DNA from: Streptomyces sp. BK340
Lineage (GTDB): Bacteria; Actinomycetota; Actinomycetes; Streptomycetales; Streptomycetaceae
Assembly: GCF_007827595.1 (NCBI RefSeq)
Contig: NZ_VISR01000018.1
Span: 1 to 64,000, forward strand
DNA: 64,000 nt
Direction: 5' to 3'
Part shown: positions 16,178 through 25,712 of the stretch, piece after piece
How the letters are laid out: the number at the start of each line of letters is the position of its first letter
How positions within the stretch are numbered: position 1 is the first letter of the stretch
Translations under genes and position numbers: made by a program
The notes under the pieces: model-generated
Databases searched by the model: none
The model's input: only the letters and a program-made list of their open reading frames with translations
Told to the model about the DNA's origin: nothing

Positions 16178-17065
16178 TCAGGCCTGCTCGCCCTCGGCGG
16201 CCTTCTCCTCGACCGGAGCGGCCTCAGCCTCGACCGGAGCGGCCTCGGCCTCGGCGGCCGGAGCAGCCTCGGCGGCCGGAGCCTCGTCCTTCTTCTCACC
16301 CTCGAGCAGGTCGCGCTCCCACTCGGCGAGCGGCTCGCCGGCAGCCTTCTCACCCTTGTCGCCGGTGGCGACGCCGGAGCGGGCGATGAGGCCCTCGGCG
16401 ACGGCGTCGGCGATCACACGGGTGAGCAGGGTGACGGAGCGGATCGCGTCGTCGTTGCCCGGGATCTTGTAGTCGACCTCGTCGGGGTCGCAGTTGGTGT
16501 CGAGGATGGCGACGACCGGGATGTTGAGCTTCCGGGCCTCACCGACCGCGATGTGCTCCTTCTTGGTGTCCACGATCCAGACGGCGCTGGGCACCTTCTG
16601 CATCTCGCGGATACCACCGAGGGTCTTCTCCAGCTTGGCCTTCTCGCGCGAGAGCACGAGAAGCTCCTTCTTGGTCAGACCGGAGGCGGCGACGTCCTCG
16701 AAGTCGATCTGCTCGAGCTCCTTGAGGCGCTGCAGACGCTTGTAGACGGTCGAGAAGTTGGTGAGCATGCCGCCCAGCCAGCGCTGGTTGACGTAGGGCA
16801 TGCCGACGCGGGTGGCCTGCTCGGCGATGGCCTCCTGCGCCTGCTTCTTCGTGCCGACGAACATGACCGTGCCGCCGTGGGCGACGGTCTCCTTGACGAA
16901 CTCGTAGGCGCGGTCGATGTACGACAGCGACTGGAGCAGGTCGATGATGTAGATGCCGTTGCGCTCGGTGAAGATGAAGCGCTTCATCTTCGGGTTCCAG
17001 CGACGGGTCTGGTGACCGAAGTGGACGCCGCTCTCCAGCAGCTCCCGCATCGTGACGACGGCCAT
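16178..17065 (-). CDS. rpsB: 30S ribosomal protein S2
   Basis: ATG 17065 gives 295 residues. S2 signatures are clear: LLESGVHFGHQTRRWNPKMK at the N-terminus and VAILDTNCDPDEVDYKIPGND near residue 180. The last 60 residues are an Ala/Glu-rich acidic tail seen in actinobacterial S2. The 271-bp gap to the divergent M23 gene must carry its promoter. Confidence 0.98.
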   Translation of the reverse strand: MAVVTMRELLESGVHFGHQTRRWNPKMKRFIFTERNGIYIIDLLQSLSYIDRAYEFVKETVAHGGTVMFVGTKKQAQEAIAEQATRVGMPYVNQRWLGGMLTNFSTVYKRLQRLKELEQIDFEDVAASGLTKKELLVLSREKAKLEKTLGGIREMQKVPSAVWIVDTKKEHIAVGEARKLNIPVVAILDTNCDPDEVDYKIPGNDDAIRSVTLLTRVIADAVAEGLIARSGVATGDKGEKAAGEPLAEWERDLLEGEKKDEAPAAEAAPAAEAEAAPVEAEAAPVEEKAAEGEQA

Positions 17066-17336
17066 GGCCGTATCTCCTTGAATTTCTCGGTTGTGCCGCG
17101 GATGCCGGACGGCTCCCGCGCCTGACGCCCACCTGCGCCGTGCCACGAAGGACCGAGGAGCGCTGACACCGGCTTGTGATCACCAGGTGTCGGGGCGTGC
17201 GAAGTCGACCCGGTGACCCGGATCGCCAGAAGAAGTGTACGGGACCGTGGGAGCGTCGGGTGACGCCGCTCTCCACAACCGGGGAGTAGTCCACAGATCC
17301 CGGCCATGATCGGCGGGGGTGCGGGAGGGTCTTCGC

Positions 17337-17900
17337 ATGCGACGAGTGATGCGGTGCGTGGGCGTGTGGGCGGGATTGCTGCTGGCCTCGGCGGCGACGG
17401 CGCAGACTCCCGTGGCCTGGGCGTCCCTGCCCCCACCTGCCCAGGAGGAGCGGGTTCCGGCCATCGCCCGGGCCTGGCCGGTGGGCGTCCGCCCGCTGGT
17501 GCTGCGGGGCTGGGAGCCCCCGGCGACGGTCTACGGCCCCGGCCACCGGGGCGTGGACCTGGCCGCGCCCCCCGGCGCCCCGGTACGGGCGGTGGCGCCC
17601 GGGCGGGTGACCTTCGCGGGCCGCGTGGCCGGGCGTGGCGTGGTGTCCGTCCAATTGGCGGGCACGGACCTGCGCACGACGTACGAGCCGGTCAGCCCCT
17701 CGGTGCGGAAGGGGGACACGGTGGGGACGGCCGAGGTGGTGGGCACGGTCGAGGCGACGGGGTCGCACTGCTCGGGCACGTGCGTGCACTGGGGCCTGCT
17801 GAGAGACGAGACGTACCTGGACCCGCTGTCCCTGCTGCCGCCCTGGCTGCTGCACAGGGGGCCGTCGAGACTGCTGCCGGTACTGGGAGTGCCTGCGTAG
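17337..17900 (+). CDS. secreted M23-family (LytM) peptidase-like protein, 187 aa
   Basis: ATG 17337 sits 6-8 bases after GGGAGGGT and starts MRRVMRCVGVWAGLLLASAATA, a Sec signal peptide with likely cleavage after ATA. The mature part is one M23 domain: GHRGVDLAAPPGAPV (first zinc ligands H and D), a central beta sandwich, and CVHWGL with the last His ligand. A short protein of this shape could trim peptidoglycan cross-links outside the membrane. Divergent from rpsB. Confidence 0.85.
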   Translation: MRRVMRCVGVWAGLLLASAATAQTPVAWASLPPPAQEERVPAIARAWPVGVRPLVLRGWEPPATVYGPGHRGVDLAAPPGAPVRAVAPGRVTFAGRVAGRGVVSVQLAGTDLRTTYEPVSPSVRKGDTVGTAEVVGTVEATGSHCSGTCVHWGLLRDETYLDPLSLLPPWLLHRGPSRLLPVLGVPA

Positions 17901-18038
17901 CCGCGGGTGCGTGGGGCCGGTCGCGCAGTTCCCCGCGCTCCCGGGAAGTTGCGACACTGCCGGCCGCACACGCACCGGCCGTGACTGCGGGCATCCCGCC
18001 GGGCGACCGAAAACCCACCCCGCCCGGCAGCAGGGAAC

Positions 18039-18620
18039 TCAGCCCGTCACACCCCGTAGCGCCATGGCCACCGCGGCATCCGTCACCACGGAGGGATCCT
18101 CGGCGGCGCCGAGCTCGATCCGCCGCACAGCCGCGTCCACGACTCCCTGCAGCAGCATCGCCGCCAGCCGCGGCTGCCCGTGTCCCATCTCCCCCAACGC
18201 CTCGACGACCATCGCGACCAGCTCGCCGTGCGCGGCCCGGATCTTCTCGCGCGCCCCCGCATCCAGCTCACTCGCCGAGATCGCCACGACAGCCCGGTGC
18301 CGGCGGTCCCCGACCAGCGCCAGCTGCTGCCGCACGTACGCCTCGACCTTGTCCTCGGCCGACGACGCACGCTCCATCGCCGCCGCGACCTCCGCCGCCC
18401 ACACGGGGAAGTCGACCTCGCACAGCTCCTCGACCACGGCGGCCCGCGAGCGGAAGTACTCGTACACGGACGACCGCGCCAGCCCCGTCCGCTCGGCGAG
18501 GGCCGGGAAGGTCAGCGCCTCCGTCCCGCCCTCGGACAGCAGGGACCGAGCCGCGTCCAGCAGGGCGGCTCGCTGCATCGACCGGTGCTCGGCCACGGAG
18601 GCCGCTCGAATCCTTGGCAC
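18039..18620 (-). CDS. TetR-family regulator, 193 aa
   Basis: GTG 18620 gives VPRIRAASVAEHRSMQRAALL. The HTH is complete (ALTFPALAERTGLARSSVYEYFRSRAAVVEEL, residues about 33-64). The C-terminal domain includes EVDFPVWAAEVAAAME and a helical bundle for ligand and dimer contacts. It is 41 bp downstream of whiG and convergent with the M23 gene. Target and ligand unknown. Confidence 0.88.
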   Translation of the reverse strand: MPRIRAASVAEHRSMQRAALLDAARSLLSEGGTEALTFPALAERTGLARSSVYEYFRSRAAVVEELCEVDFPVWAAEVAAAMERASSAEDKVEAYVRQQLALVGDRRHRAVVAISASELDAGAREKIRAAHGELVAMVVEALGEMGHGQPRLAAMLLQGVVDAAVRRIELGAAEDPSVVTDAAVAMALRGVTG

Positions 18621-18660
18621 GTCAACCACTTTACGGACACCCCACCCCGGAAGGGAGGAC

Positions 18661-19503
18661 TCAGCGCCCGAAGCTCGCCAGCTTGGCCCGCAGCTGCAGC
18701 ACCGACTTGGTGTGGATCTGGCTGACCCGGCTCTCGGTGACCCCGAGCACATTGCCGATCTCGGCGAGGGTGAGCCCCTCGTAGTAGTAGAGCGTGACGA
18801 CGGTCTTCTCCCGCTCGGGCAGCGTGTTGATCGCCCGCGCCAGGAACCGCCGCAGCTCCCGGTCCTCGGCCACCTCCACCGGATTGTCGGCGGCGGTGTC
18901 CTCCAGCGTGTCCATGAGGCTGAGCCGGTCCCCGCCCTCGCCGCCGACGTGCAGCAGCTCCTCCAGGGCGACCACGTTGGCCAGCGACAACTGGCTGAAC
19001 ACCGCGTGGAGTTCGTCGACCTCCATGCCCAGTTCGGTGGCGACCTCTCCTTCCGTCGGCGTCCTCCGCAGCCGCGCCTCCAGGGTGGCGTAGGCCCGCT
19101 CGACGTTGCGCGCCTTCTGCCGGACGGACCGGGGGATCCAGTCCAGCGCCCGCAGTTCGTCGATCATCGCGCCCCGGATCCGGGTGATCGCGTACGTCTC
19201 GAACTTGATCTCCCGGTCGATGTCGAACTTCTCGATCGCGTCGATCAGCCCGAACACGCCGGAGGAGACGAAGTCGGCCTGCTCCACGTTGGGCGGCAGG
19301 CCGACGCTCACCCGGCCCGCCACGTACTTGACCAGCGGCGAGTAGTGCAGGATCAGCTGCTCCCGCAGCCGGTCGTCCCCCGTCTCCTTGTACGACCGCC
19401 ACAGCTCGTCGAGCGTCGAGGGAGCGGGCGGTCGCACGCTGCCACCGTCGCGGGCGGCCGCGGGGATCGCCGTCCGGTCGGACCCGGAGGTGTGCTGGGG
19501 CAT
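18661..19503 (-). CDS. whiG: sporulation sigma factor WhiG (FliA/sigma-28 type)
   Basis: Commits aerial hyphae to sporulation in Streptomyces; its activity is held by the anti-sigma RsiG with c-di-GMP. ATG 19503 gives 280 residues. Region 2 shows LVKYVAGRVSVGLP and KFETYAITRIRGAMIDELRALDWIP; region 3 follows; region 4 shows LTLAEIGNVLGVTESRVSQIHTKSV. Length and motifs are those of the WhiG branch. It lies downstream of dprA with 263 bp between, which must hold its promoter. Confidence 0.96.
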   Translation of the reverse strand: MPQHTSGSDRTAIPAAARDGGSVRPPAPSTLDELWRSYKETGDDRLREQLILHYSPLVKYVAGRVSVGLPPNVEQADFVSSGVFGLIDAIEKFDIDREIKFETYAITRIRGAMIDELRALDWIPRSVRQKARNVERAYATLEARLRRTPTEGEVATELGMEVDELHAVFSQLSLANVVALEELLHVGGEGGDRLSLMDTLEDTAADNPVEVAEDRELRRFLARAINTLPEREKTVVTLYYYEGLTLAEIGNVLGVTESRVSQIHTKSVLQLRAKLASFGR

Positions 19504-19766
19504 TCGTCGCCTTGTGCCGTTCTGCCGTACCTGGGTGAGCTGTCGGTCTGATGTCGAGATGGCGCGGTCTGCGCCCGGGCTTTCGTGAGCGTAGCGTGAC
19601 TGAGGAGTCGCGGTGTGCGAACAAGGACGGTCCACCCCTGCGCGGGCCTCTCCCGCCGTCCGCGCCACCGCGCCCGGCAGCTCGCTCTGCGTGACCGGGC
19701 AAAGGGGTCAACTCCGCGAAATCCCAAGGGCGTAGGGGATTCCCTCGGACGGCCGAACACCCTCGG

Positions 19767-20927
19767 TCAGCACGGACCGTGACAGCTCCGGGCCGAGATC
19801 ATCGCCTGGCGTGTCAACTTCCAGCCGTCGCCGTGTCGTTCGACGTATCCAAGTGCTCGGAGTTCGTACAGCCTCGCGATCGCGTCGTCCGGCGTGGTGC
19901 GCGCACCGCAGGCGATCTCCCCGACGGGGGCCGCGCGGCTTCCGGGCAGGGCGGCGAGGACGGCCCGGGCGTCCGGTTCCAGCAGGTCACGCGGGAGTAC
20001 GGGACCTCTCCGGGGCGGGGCCAGCTCGCCGATGTCGCCCACGAGTTCGACGACGTCCGCGGCGTCGGTGACCAGGACGGCCTCGCCGCGCAGCAGTTCG
20101 TGCACGCCGGCGGAGAGTCCGCTGGTGACGGGCCCGGGCACACCCATGGTGAACCTCCCGAGCCGGGCCGCCGCACGGGCCGTGGCCAGCGAACCGCTGC
20201 GGCAGGCCGCCTCCACGACGACGGTGCCCCTGGTGAGCGCCGCGATCACTCTGTTCCGCAGGATGAACCGGCTCGGAGTCGGATGATCTCCGGGCGGCAA
20301 CTCCCCCACCACCAGACCCTGTTCCGCGATCCTGTCGATCAGGGCGGTGTGGCCGCGGGGGTAGGGCCGGTCGACGCCGCAGGCCAGGACGGCGACGGTG
20401 GCTCCGCCTGCGGCGAGGGTGCCTCTGTGGGCGGCGCCGTCGATCCCGTAGGCACCGCCCGACACGACGACCCAGCCGCGCTCGGCCAGGCCCGAGGCGA
20501 GGGTGGCCGCGGCATGGGCGCCGTACTCGGTGCAGGCGCGTGCTCCCACGACGGCCACGGACCTGAGCGCCCACATCCGCAGACCGGCCCGCCCCCGCAC
20601 CCACAGCCCCGTGGGCCGCCCGTCCCCGAGGTCATCGAGCTGCCCCGGCCACTCGGCGTCCCCCGGACAGACGAACCGTGTTCCGGCGGCCCGCGCCACC
20701 TGCAGGTCCCGCTCCGGCTCGGCCCGCCGGGCCCGCCCGACCAGCCCTCCCCACCGAGTTCCGCTCACCCCCGGCAGCGGCTCCCCGCCGTCGCGCAACC
20801 GCCGTACCACCTCCCCCACGCCGAACTCCCGCAGCCACCGCCCGCCGACCTCGTCCCCGGGCTCGATGACCCGGGCGAGAAAGACCCGGTCGAGCAGTTC
20901 CCCGTCCGGGTCGGGTCCTGTGGTCAC
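19767..20927 (-). CDS. dprA: DNA-processing protein DprA
   Basis: Loads RecA on incoming single-stranded DNA; Streptomyces keeps the gene although natural competence is unusual there. GTG 20927 overlaps the comM stop (GTGA), giving 386 residues. The Rossmann core is clear: SVAVVGARACTEYGAHAA, VVVSGGAYGIDGAAHRGTL, GTVVVEAACRSGSLATA. A C-terminal winged helix (VGEIACGARTTPDDAIARLYEL) follows as in full-length DprA. Confidence 0.95.
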   Translation of the reverse strand: MTTGPDPDGELLDRVFLARVIEPGDEVGGRWLREFGVGEVVRRLRDGGEPLPGVSGTRWGGLVGRARRAEPERDLQVARAAGTRFVCPGDAEWPGQLDDLGDGRPTGLWVRGRAGLRMWALRSVAVVGARACTEYGAHAAATLASGLAERGWVVVSGGAYGIDGAAHRGTLAAGGATVAVLACGVDRPYPRGHTALIDRIAEQGLVVGELPPGDHPTPSRFILRNRVIAALTRGTVVVEAACRSGSLATARAAARLGRFTMGVPGPVTSGLSAGVHELLRGEAVLVTDAADVVELVGDIGELAPPRRGPVLPRDLLEPDARAVLAALPGSRAAPVGEIACGARTTPDDAIARLYELRALGYVERHGDGWKLTRQAMISARSCHGPC

Positions 20928-22549
20928 GTCAGGGCCCCGAGGGCCATGGGCACGCCGCGCGGCACTCCGGTGCGCAGTTGCAGAGCGAGGCAGACGTCGG
21001 TGGCGTCCGGGCGGTCGTGACCGACGAGGTCCGCCACCGTCCAGGCGACGCGCAGCACCCGGTCGATGCCGCGGGCCGTGAGCACGCCCCGCTCGAGGTT
21101 GCGTTCGGCCTCGTCCATCGCGCCGGCGGCGGCATGGAATCGGCTGCGCAGCTCCCGTCCGGGCACCTCGCTGTTGGTGCGCCAGGGGGTGCCGGTGAGC
21201 CGGACGGCCGCCCGCTCCCGGGCCGCCCTGACCCGGTCGGCGACGGTCGCGCTGGACTCGCCGCAGGCGCCGGGTTCGGTGAGCTGGGCGCGGGTGACCG
21301 GGTCGACCTCGACCCGCAGGTCGACCCGGTCCAGCAGCGGGCCGGACAGCCGGGCCTGGTAGCGGCGGATCGCGGACGGCGGGCAGTCGCACAGGGAGTC
21401 CCGCTGCGAGAAGCGTCCGCAGGGGCAGGGGTTGGCCGCCAGGATCATGAGGAACCTCGCCGGGAACCGGACCACGCCCGCGCTGCGCGCGATCACCACG
21501 TGTCCGGACTCCAGGGGCTGCCGCAGCGCGTCCAGCGTCTGGCTGTGGAACTCGGGTGCCTCGTCCAGGAACAGCACGCCCCGGTGGGCGAGGGAGACCG
21601 CGCCGGGCCGTGCGACGCCCGGGCCGCCGCCGACGAGTGACTGCATCGTGGCCGAGTGGTGCGGGGCGCAGTAGGGGGCGACGTCGATGAGCGGCTTGCC
21701 CGGAGGCAGCAGCCCGGCCACCGAGTGGACCGCGGTGACCTCCAGTGACTCCTCCCGGGTGAGCCGGGGAAGCACGGCGGGCAGGCGCTCGGCCAGCATG
21801 GTCTTGCCCGCGCCCGGCGGGCCCTCCAGGAACAGATGGTGCCCTCCGGCCGCGGCCACCTCCACGGCCGTGCGCGCCGAGGTCTGGCCCACGACATCGG
21901 CCAGGTCGTGGTCCCGGTCGTGCTGTGCCGCACCGACGCTGCGCATGCCGGTGGCGGCGCCCGTGCCCGGCATGCGGAGGCCGGCCAGCAGGGGGTCCGG
22001 GCGCCCCTGGTCGTCCGGTTCCTCCACGGGCACGGGCTCGTCGGTCAGCACGGCGATCAGCTGCCGAAGGCTGCGGATGCCGAGCACCGACACGCCGGGC
22101 ACGAGCGAGGCCTCGGCGGCGGCGCACTCCGGTACGACCACCTGTTCGTAGCCCGCGTCGGCGGCCGCGAGGACCGCGGGCAGGATGCCCCGCACCGGCC
22201 GCACCCGGCCGTCCAGTCCGAGTTCTCCGATCATGACGATGTCGGCGAGGACCCGGGGGTCGATGCGCTCGGCGGCGCCGAGCACCGCGCAGGCGACGGC
22301 CAGGTCGAAGCCGGAGCCGGCCTTGGGCACGGACGCCGGGCTGAGTCCGACGGTGAGCTTCTTCTGCGGCCATTCGCCGCCCGAGTTCACCACCGCCGCC
22401 CGAACCCGGTCCCTGCTCTCCGTCAGGCTCTTGTCCGGGAGGCCCACCAGGGTGAAGGCGGCCACTCCCGGTTCCAGGTCGGCCTGGACCTCGACGACCA
22501 CGCCCTCGACGCCGACCAGGGCCACGGAGCACGTACGGGCGAATCCCAT
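20924..22549 (-). CDS. comM: Mg-chelatase-like AAA+ protein ComM/YifB
   Basis: A branch-migration helicase in natural transformation in other bacteria. 541 residues from ATG 22549. N-terminal Lon-protease-like fold (residues about 1-190), Walker A GPPGAGKTML near residue 235, FLDEAPEF Walker B, and a C-terminal Mg-chelatase helical domain. Adjacent yraN upstream and dprA overlapping downstream form the conserved yraN-comM-dprA unit. Confidence 0.95.
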   Translation of the reverse strand: MGFARTCSVALVGVEGVVVEVQADLEPGVAAFTLVGLPDKSLTESRDRVRAAVVNSGGEWPQKKLTVGLSPASVPKAGSGFDLAVACAVLGAAERIDPRVLADIVMIGELGLDGRVRPVRGILPAVLAAADAGYEQVVVPECAAAEASLVPGVSVLGIRSLRQLIAVLTDEPVPVEEPDDQGRPDPLLAGLRMPGTGAATGMRSVGAAQHDRDHDLADVVGQTSARTAVEVAAAGGHHLFLEGPPGAGKTMLAERLPAVLPRLTREESLEVTAVHSVAGLLPPGKPLIDVAPYCAPHHSATMQSLVGGGPGVARPGAVSLAHRGVLFLDEAPEFHSQTLDALRQPLESGHVVIARSAGVVRFPARFLMILAANPCPCGRFSQRDSLCDCPPSAIRRYQARLSGPLLDRVDLRVEVDPVTRAQLTEPGACGESSATVADRVRAARERAAVRLTGTPWRTNSEVPGRELRSRFHAAAGAMDEAERNLERGVLTARGIDRVLRVAWTVADLVGHDRPDATDVCLALQLRTGVPRGVPMALGALT

Positions 22550-22550
22550 C

Positions 22551-22916
22551 TCAGGCCACCCCCCGCGCGTGCTCGACGGACGGGGCGCCCCGGCGGGGCA
22601 GGAGAACGCCGATCAGGTCGATGCGGACGCCTCCGGGCGGGGCTCCTCCGTGGGTCTGGATCCAGCGTTCGGCCAGGGTCAGCAGCCGTTGTGCCTTCTC
22701 GGCCGTGACGGCGGCCATCGGGTGCTGGAAGGCGCCGCCCCTGCGCGTCTTCACCTCGCAGACGACCAGCGTGCTCCCGTCCCGGGCCACGATGTCGATC
22801 TCGCCGGACCGTCCGCAGCGCCAGTTGCGCTGCAGGATCGTCATCCCGGCCTCGGTCAGCCGCCGCGCGGCCAGATCCTCGCCGTACCTGCCGAGTCCAC
22901 TGCGTGCCTTGCTCAT
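22551..22916 (-). CDS. YraN/UPF0102 endonuclease-like protein
   Basis: ATG 22916 (MSKARSGLGRYGEDLAARRL) gives 121 residues. The predicted nuclease motif is intact: EIDIVARDG...LVVCEVKTRRG, with the acidic and lysine residues of the PD-(D/E)xK superfamily. The stop is 1 bp before comM, so the genes are translationally close. Biochemical role not established. Confidence 0.93.
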   Translation of the reverse strand: MSKARSGLGRYGEDLAARRLTEAGMTILQRNWRCGRSGEIDIVARDGSTLVVCEVKTRRGGAFQHPMAAVTAEKAQRLLTLAERWIQTHGGAPPGGVRIDLIGVLLPRRGAPSVEHARGVA

Positions 22917-23004
22917 GTCGGCACCACCTCCGGCGCCAACCGTCACGCATCCGGCCCCGAGAAGTGGATCTTGGTGGACCACTCGGCGGTTGTGGAAAAC
23001 TCCG

Positions 23005-23313
23005 TCACCCGCCCGGGAGCTCCAGGTCGCTCTTGTTCAGCTCCTCAATGTTCACGTCCTTGAACGTGAGGACGCGGACCTGCTTCACGAAACGGGCCGG
23101 CCGATACATGTCCCAGACCCAGGCGTCCGCCATCGACACCTCGAAGAACACCTCTCCCTGGACCGAGTGCACCTGCATCTCGTAGTCGTTGGTGAGGTAG
23201 AAGCGCCGCTCGGTCTCGATCACGTATTTGAACAGACCGACGACGTCTCGATACTCCCGGTAGAGCTTCAGCTCCATCTCGGTCTCGTACTTCTCGAGGT
23301 CCTCGGCGCTCAT
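23005..23313 (-). CDS. DUF2469 family protein, 102 aa
   Basis: ATG 23313. The MSAEDLEKYETEMELKLYREYRDVVGLFKYV N-terminus and the RRFYLTNDYEM segment are near-invariant in Actinobacteria. Acidic, soluble and single domain. No assigned function; the constant linkage to yraN-comM-dprA and to the signal peptidase cluster suggests a housekeeping role. Confidence 0.93.
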   Translation of the reverse strand: MSAEDLEKYETEMELKLYREYRDVVGLFKYVIETERRFYLTNDYEMQVHSVQGEVFFEVSMADAWVWDMYRPARFVKQVRVLTFKDVNIEELNKSDLELPGG

Positions 23314-23369
23314 GGCATGTTCCCCTTCAGCCGTGCGATCCCACCATTGTGCGCCAGTCCGACGAGCCT

Positions 23370-23894
23370 TCAGACGATTTCCGTGTCAAGGGTCACGGGC
23401 CTGGCCGGGGGACCTTCGTCGAGCAGCGTGCGCAGCAGCTCGGCGAGTCTGGTCGGATACACCGTCTCATGTGCCCGGGTCAGTTCCTGACACGTCCACC
23501 AGCGCGCTCCGGCGACGCTGCGCCGCTCAAGATCCGTCAGGCCCTGGGCCTCGGTCTCCGTCTGGGCCGTACGGGCCAGGTAGTACCACTCGTCCTGGTC
23601 CCAGCGTCGGCCCGCGAACGGGAAGGAGCACTGCCGGCGCCACAGCACGGGCCCGAGTTCGACATCGGTGATGCCGGTCTCCTCGGCGAGTTCCCTGAGC
23701 GCCGCCTCCTCGCGCGTCTCGGCGCCCTCCAGGCCGCCGCCGGGGGTGAACCACCAGTCGTCGGCCGGATCCTCCGGCTCATGGCCGTGCAGCAGGAGGA
23801 TGCGGTCCCGGGGGTCGAGCAGGACCACCCGGGCGACCTTGCGCAGCCCGCCCTCGTAGGTGTCCTCGCCGGTCCGCGTGGTCTCAGCGGGCAC
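23370..23894 (-). CDS. NUDIX hydrolase, 174 aa
   Basis: GTG 23894 (VPAETTRTGEDTYEGGL) overlaps the sipZ stop by 11 bp. The Nudix box is exact: GGGLEGAETREEAALRELAEETGI at about residues 60-83, with its glycine and the catalytic RELxEE glutamates. Substrate not inferable; Nudix enzymes clear nucleoside diphosphate derivatives. Co-transcribed with the signal peptidases in Streptomyces. Confidence 0.92.
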   Translation of the reverse strand: MPAETTRTGEDTYEGGLRKVARVVLLDPRDRILLLHGHEPEDPADDWWFTPGGGLEGAETREEAALRELAEETGITDVELGPVLWRRQCSFPFAGRRWDQDEWYYLARTAQTETEAQGLTDLERRSVAGARWWTCQELTRAHETVYPTRLAELLRTLLDEGPPARPVTLDTEIV

Positions 23895-24660
23895 CGGCGG
23901 TCTCCACGCCGGTGCGGGCGCGGCCCAGCCGCTTGGCGATCGGGCCGTAGGCACCGCCGCCCAGCACCAGGACGGCACCGGCGACGATCATGAGTTCGAT
24001 GGTCCGGAGCGGGCCCGGCTGGGACAGGCTGCCCAGGGCCTCGAAGCCGGTGGGGCGCTTGAGCAGGCCCTTCATGGGCCAGACGACGGAGTCGACGCGG
24101 GCGGCGACGGCGTCCCGGGACACCGTGCCCTTGGCGGCGTCGGTGAGGTGGGCGGTGGAGTCCAGGGAGCCCTGGCGTTCGTCACCGAGGAGGAAGAGGC
24201 GGCCCTTGGGGACGGTCACGGTCGGGAAGTTCTGGTTCTCTGCCAGGCTGCCGGCGGGCAGGTACGGCTCATCGATCTGCTTGCCGTTGACGGTGAGCTT
24301 GCCGTTCGTGCAGCAGGAGACGGTGTCGCCGCCGACCGCGACGACCCGCTTGACCACGTTGGCGTTGGTGACCCAGCTCTTGTCGCGGAAGACGACCACG
24401 TCACCGCGCCTGACCTCGTTGCCGTCGACGCGCTGGGCCAGCACCCGGTCGCCGATGGCGATCGTCGGGCTCATCGAGCTGGTGGGCACGGTGTACGGCC
24501 GGTAGACCAGTGCCGCCCAGCCGAAGCCCGCCAGGAACAGCACCAGGCCCAGCGCCATGGCCACCCCGGACAGCCGGTTCCCGATCCGGCTGCCACCGGC
24601 CTGTGCCGTGCCTGCGCCCGCGCTGCGCGGGGCCGTACGCGTCGTGCTCTCGCCACCCAT
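23884..24660 (-). CDS. sipZ: type I signal peptidase SipZ
   Basis: ATG 24660 (MGGESTTRT) gives 258 residues. One N-terminal TM helix (residues about 35-55), catalytic Ser in VPTSSMSPT, general-base Lys in VVKRVVAVGGD, then the box D/E region GDERQGSLDS. A second TM helix lies near the C-terminus (IELMIVAGAVLVLGGGAY). Unlike the other three, the serine box reads TSSM. A CC pair follows in the loop TVSCCTNG. Last signal peptidase in the row of four. Confidence 0.93.
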   Translation of the reverse strand: MGGESTTRTAPRSAGAGTAQAGGSRIGNRLSGVAMALGLVLFLAGFGWAALVYRPYTVPTSSMSPTIAIGDRVLAQRVDGNEVRRGDVVVFRDKSWVTNANVVKRVVAVGGDTVSCCTNGKLTVNGKQIDEPYLPAGSLAENQNFPTVTVPKGRLFLLGDERQGSLDSTAHLTDAAKGTVSRDAVAARVDSVVWPMKGLLKRPTGFEALGSLSQPGPLRTIELMIVAGAVLVLGGGAYGPIAKRLGRARTGVETAGAR

Positions 24661-24725
24661 GGACCCGCACCCTACCCGGCGGTACCGAGCAGGGGCAGCC
24701 CCTCTTTCGCGGCCCGGGCCACTGC

Positions 24726-25712
24726 TTACCTGTTCTTGGACTCCAGGCGGTCCGACCGCCTGCGCCGCCACACCGCCACCGGCAGGACCGCGGCCACCGC
24801 GACGCCCGCGGGCGCCACCGACAGCGACGCCGAGGCGGAGGACTTCTGGTCCAGGCCCTGGTCGAAGGTGTCCGGGACCGGCAGGGTGCCCCAGCGGTTG
24901 ATCGGCCAGGCCTTGACGATGGCACGGCCGACGACCTTGTCGACGGGGACCATGCCGTGGTTCTTGTCGGACTGGTTGTAACGGGAGTCACGGGAGTTCT
25001 GGCGGTGGTCGCCCATCACCCAGATGTAGCCCTTGGGGACCGTCACCTTGAACTGACCGCCCTGGTCGTCCTGGCTGCACGGTGTGTTGCCGGGGTAGAC
25101 GTACGGCTCGTTCAGCGCCTTGCCGTTGACCGTCAGCGGGCCGGTGCCCTTGCACTGGATCGTGTCGCCGCCGACTCCGATCACACGCTTGATCAGGTCC
25201 TTCTCCTCCGCGGACGGCATCAGGCCGATCCAGCTGAGCACCTTCTGCACCGCGTTCGGGTTGGGCGCCGGCTCACCCGCCAGCCAGTTGTCCGGGTCGT
25301 GGAAGACGACGACCTCGCCGCGGTCGGGCTCGGAGCCGAACCACGGGGTGAGCTTGTCGACCAGGACGCGGTCACCCTGCTGGAGGGTGTTCTGCATCGA
25401 GTCGGACGGGATCGAGAACGCCTGCACCAGGAACGTCTTGATCAGCAGCGCCAGGACCAGCGCGATGCCGATCAGGATCGGCAGCTCCTTCCAGAAGGAG
25501 CGCGGCTTCTTCGGCGGGCGTGCGGCCTCGTCCGAACCGTCACTCCCGGTCCGAGGCTCCCGCTCCTCGGGCGTGCCGTCGTCGGCCGCCGAGAACTCGG
25601 AGGTCCCGGAGGTCACGGACCCGTCGGGAGCCGGGACGTTCCCGTCCACGGGGTGACCGCGGTGCTCCTCGCCGTCGTGTCCCGACCGTGCGCCAACCGC
25701 CACATCCCCCAC
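24726..25712 (-). CDS. sipY: type I signal peptidase SipY
   Basis: GTG 25712 follows AAGGAG by 5 bases, a strong site; 328 residues. A 75-residue acidic N-terminal tail precedes the TM helix ELPILIGIALVLALLIKTFLV. Catalytic Ser lies in IPSDSMQNT, Lys in DLIKRVIGVGGD, and MGDHRQNSRDSR forms box D/E. A second TM helix closes the protein (SLSVAPAGVAVAAVLPVAVW). Streptomyces SipY is the main signal peptidase in S. lividans. The start lies inside the 3' part of the upstream sipX frame. Confidence 0.93.
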   Translation of the reverse strand: MGDVAVGARSGHDGEEHRGHPVDGNVPAPDGSVTSGTSEFSAADDGTPEEREPRTGSDGSDEAARPPKKPRSFWKELPILIGIALVLALLIKTFLVQAFSIPSDSMQNTLQQGDRVLVDKLTPWFGSEPDRGEVVVFHDPDNWLAGEPAPNPNAVQKVLSWIGLMPSAEEKDLIKRVIGVGGDTIQCKGTGPLTVNGKALNEPYVYPGNTPCSQDDQGGQFKVTVPKGYIWVMGDHRQNSRDSRYNQSDKNHGMVPVDKVVGRAIVKAWPINRWGTLPVPDTFDQGLDQKSSASASLSVAPAGVAVAAVLPVAVWRRRRSDRLESKNR

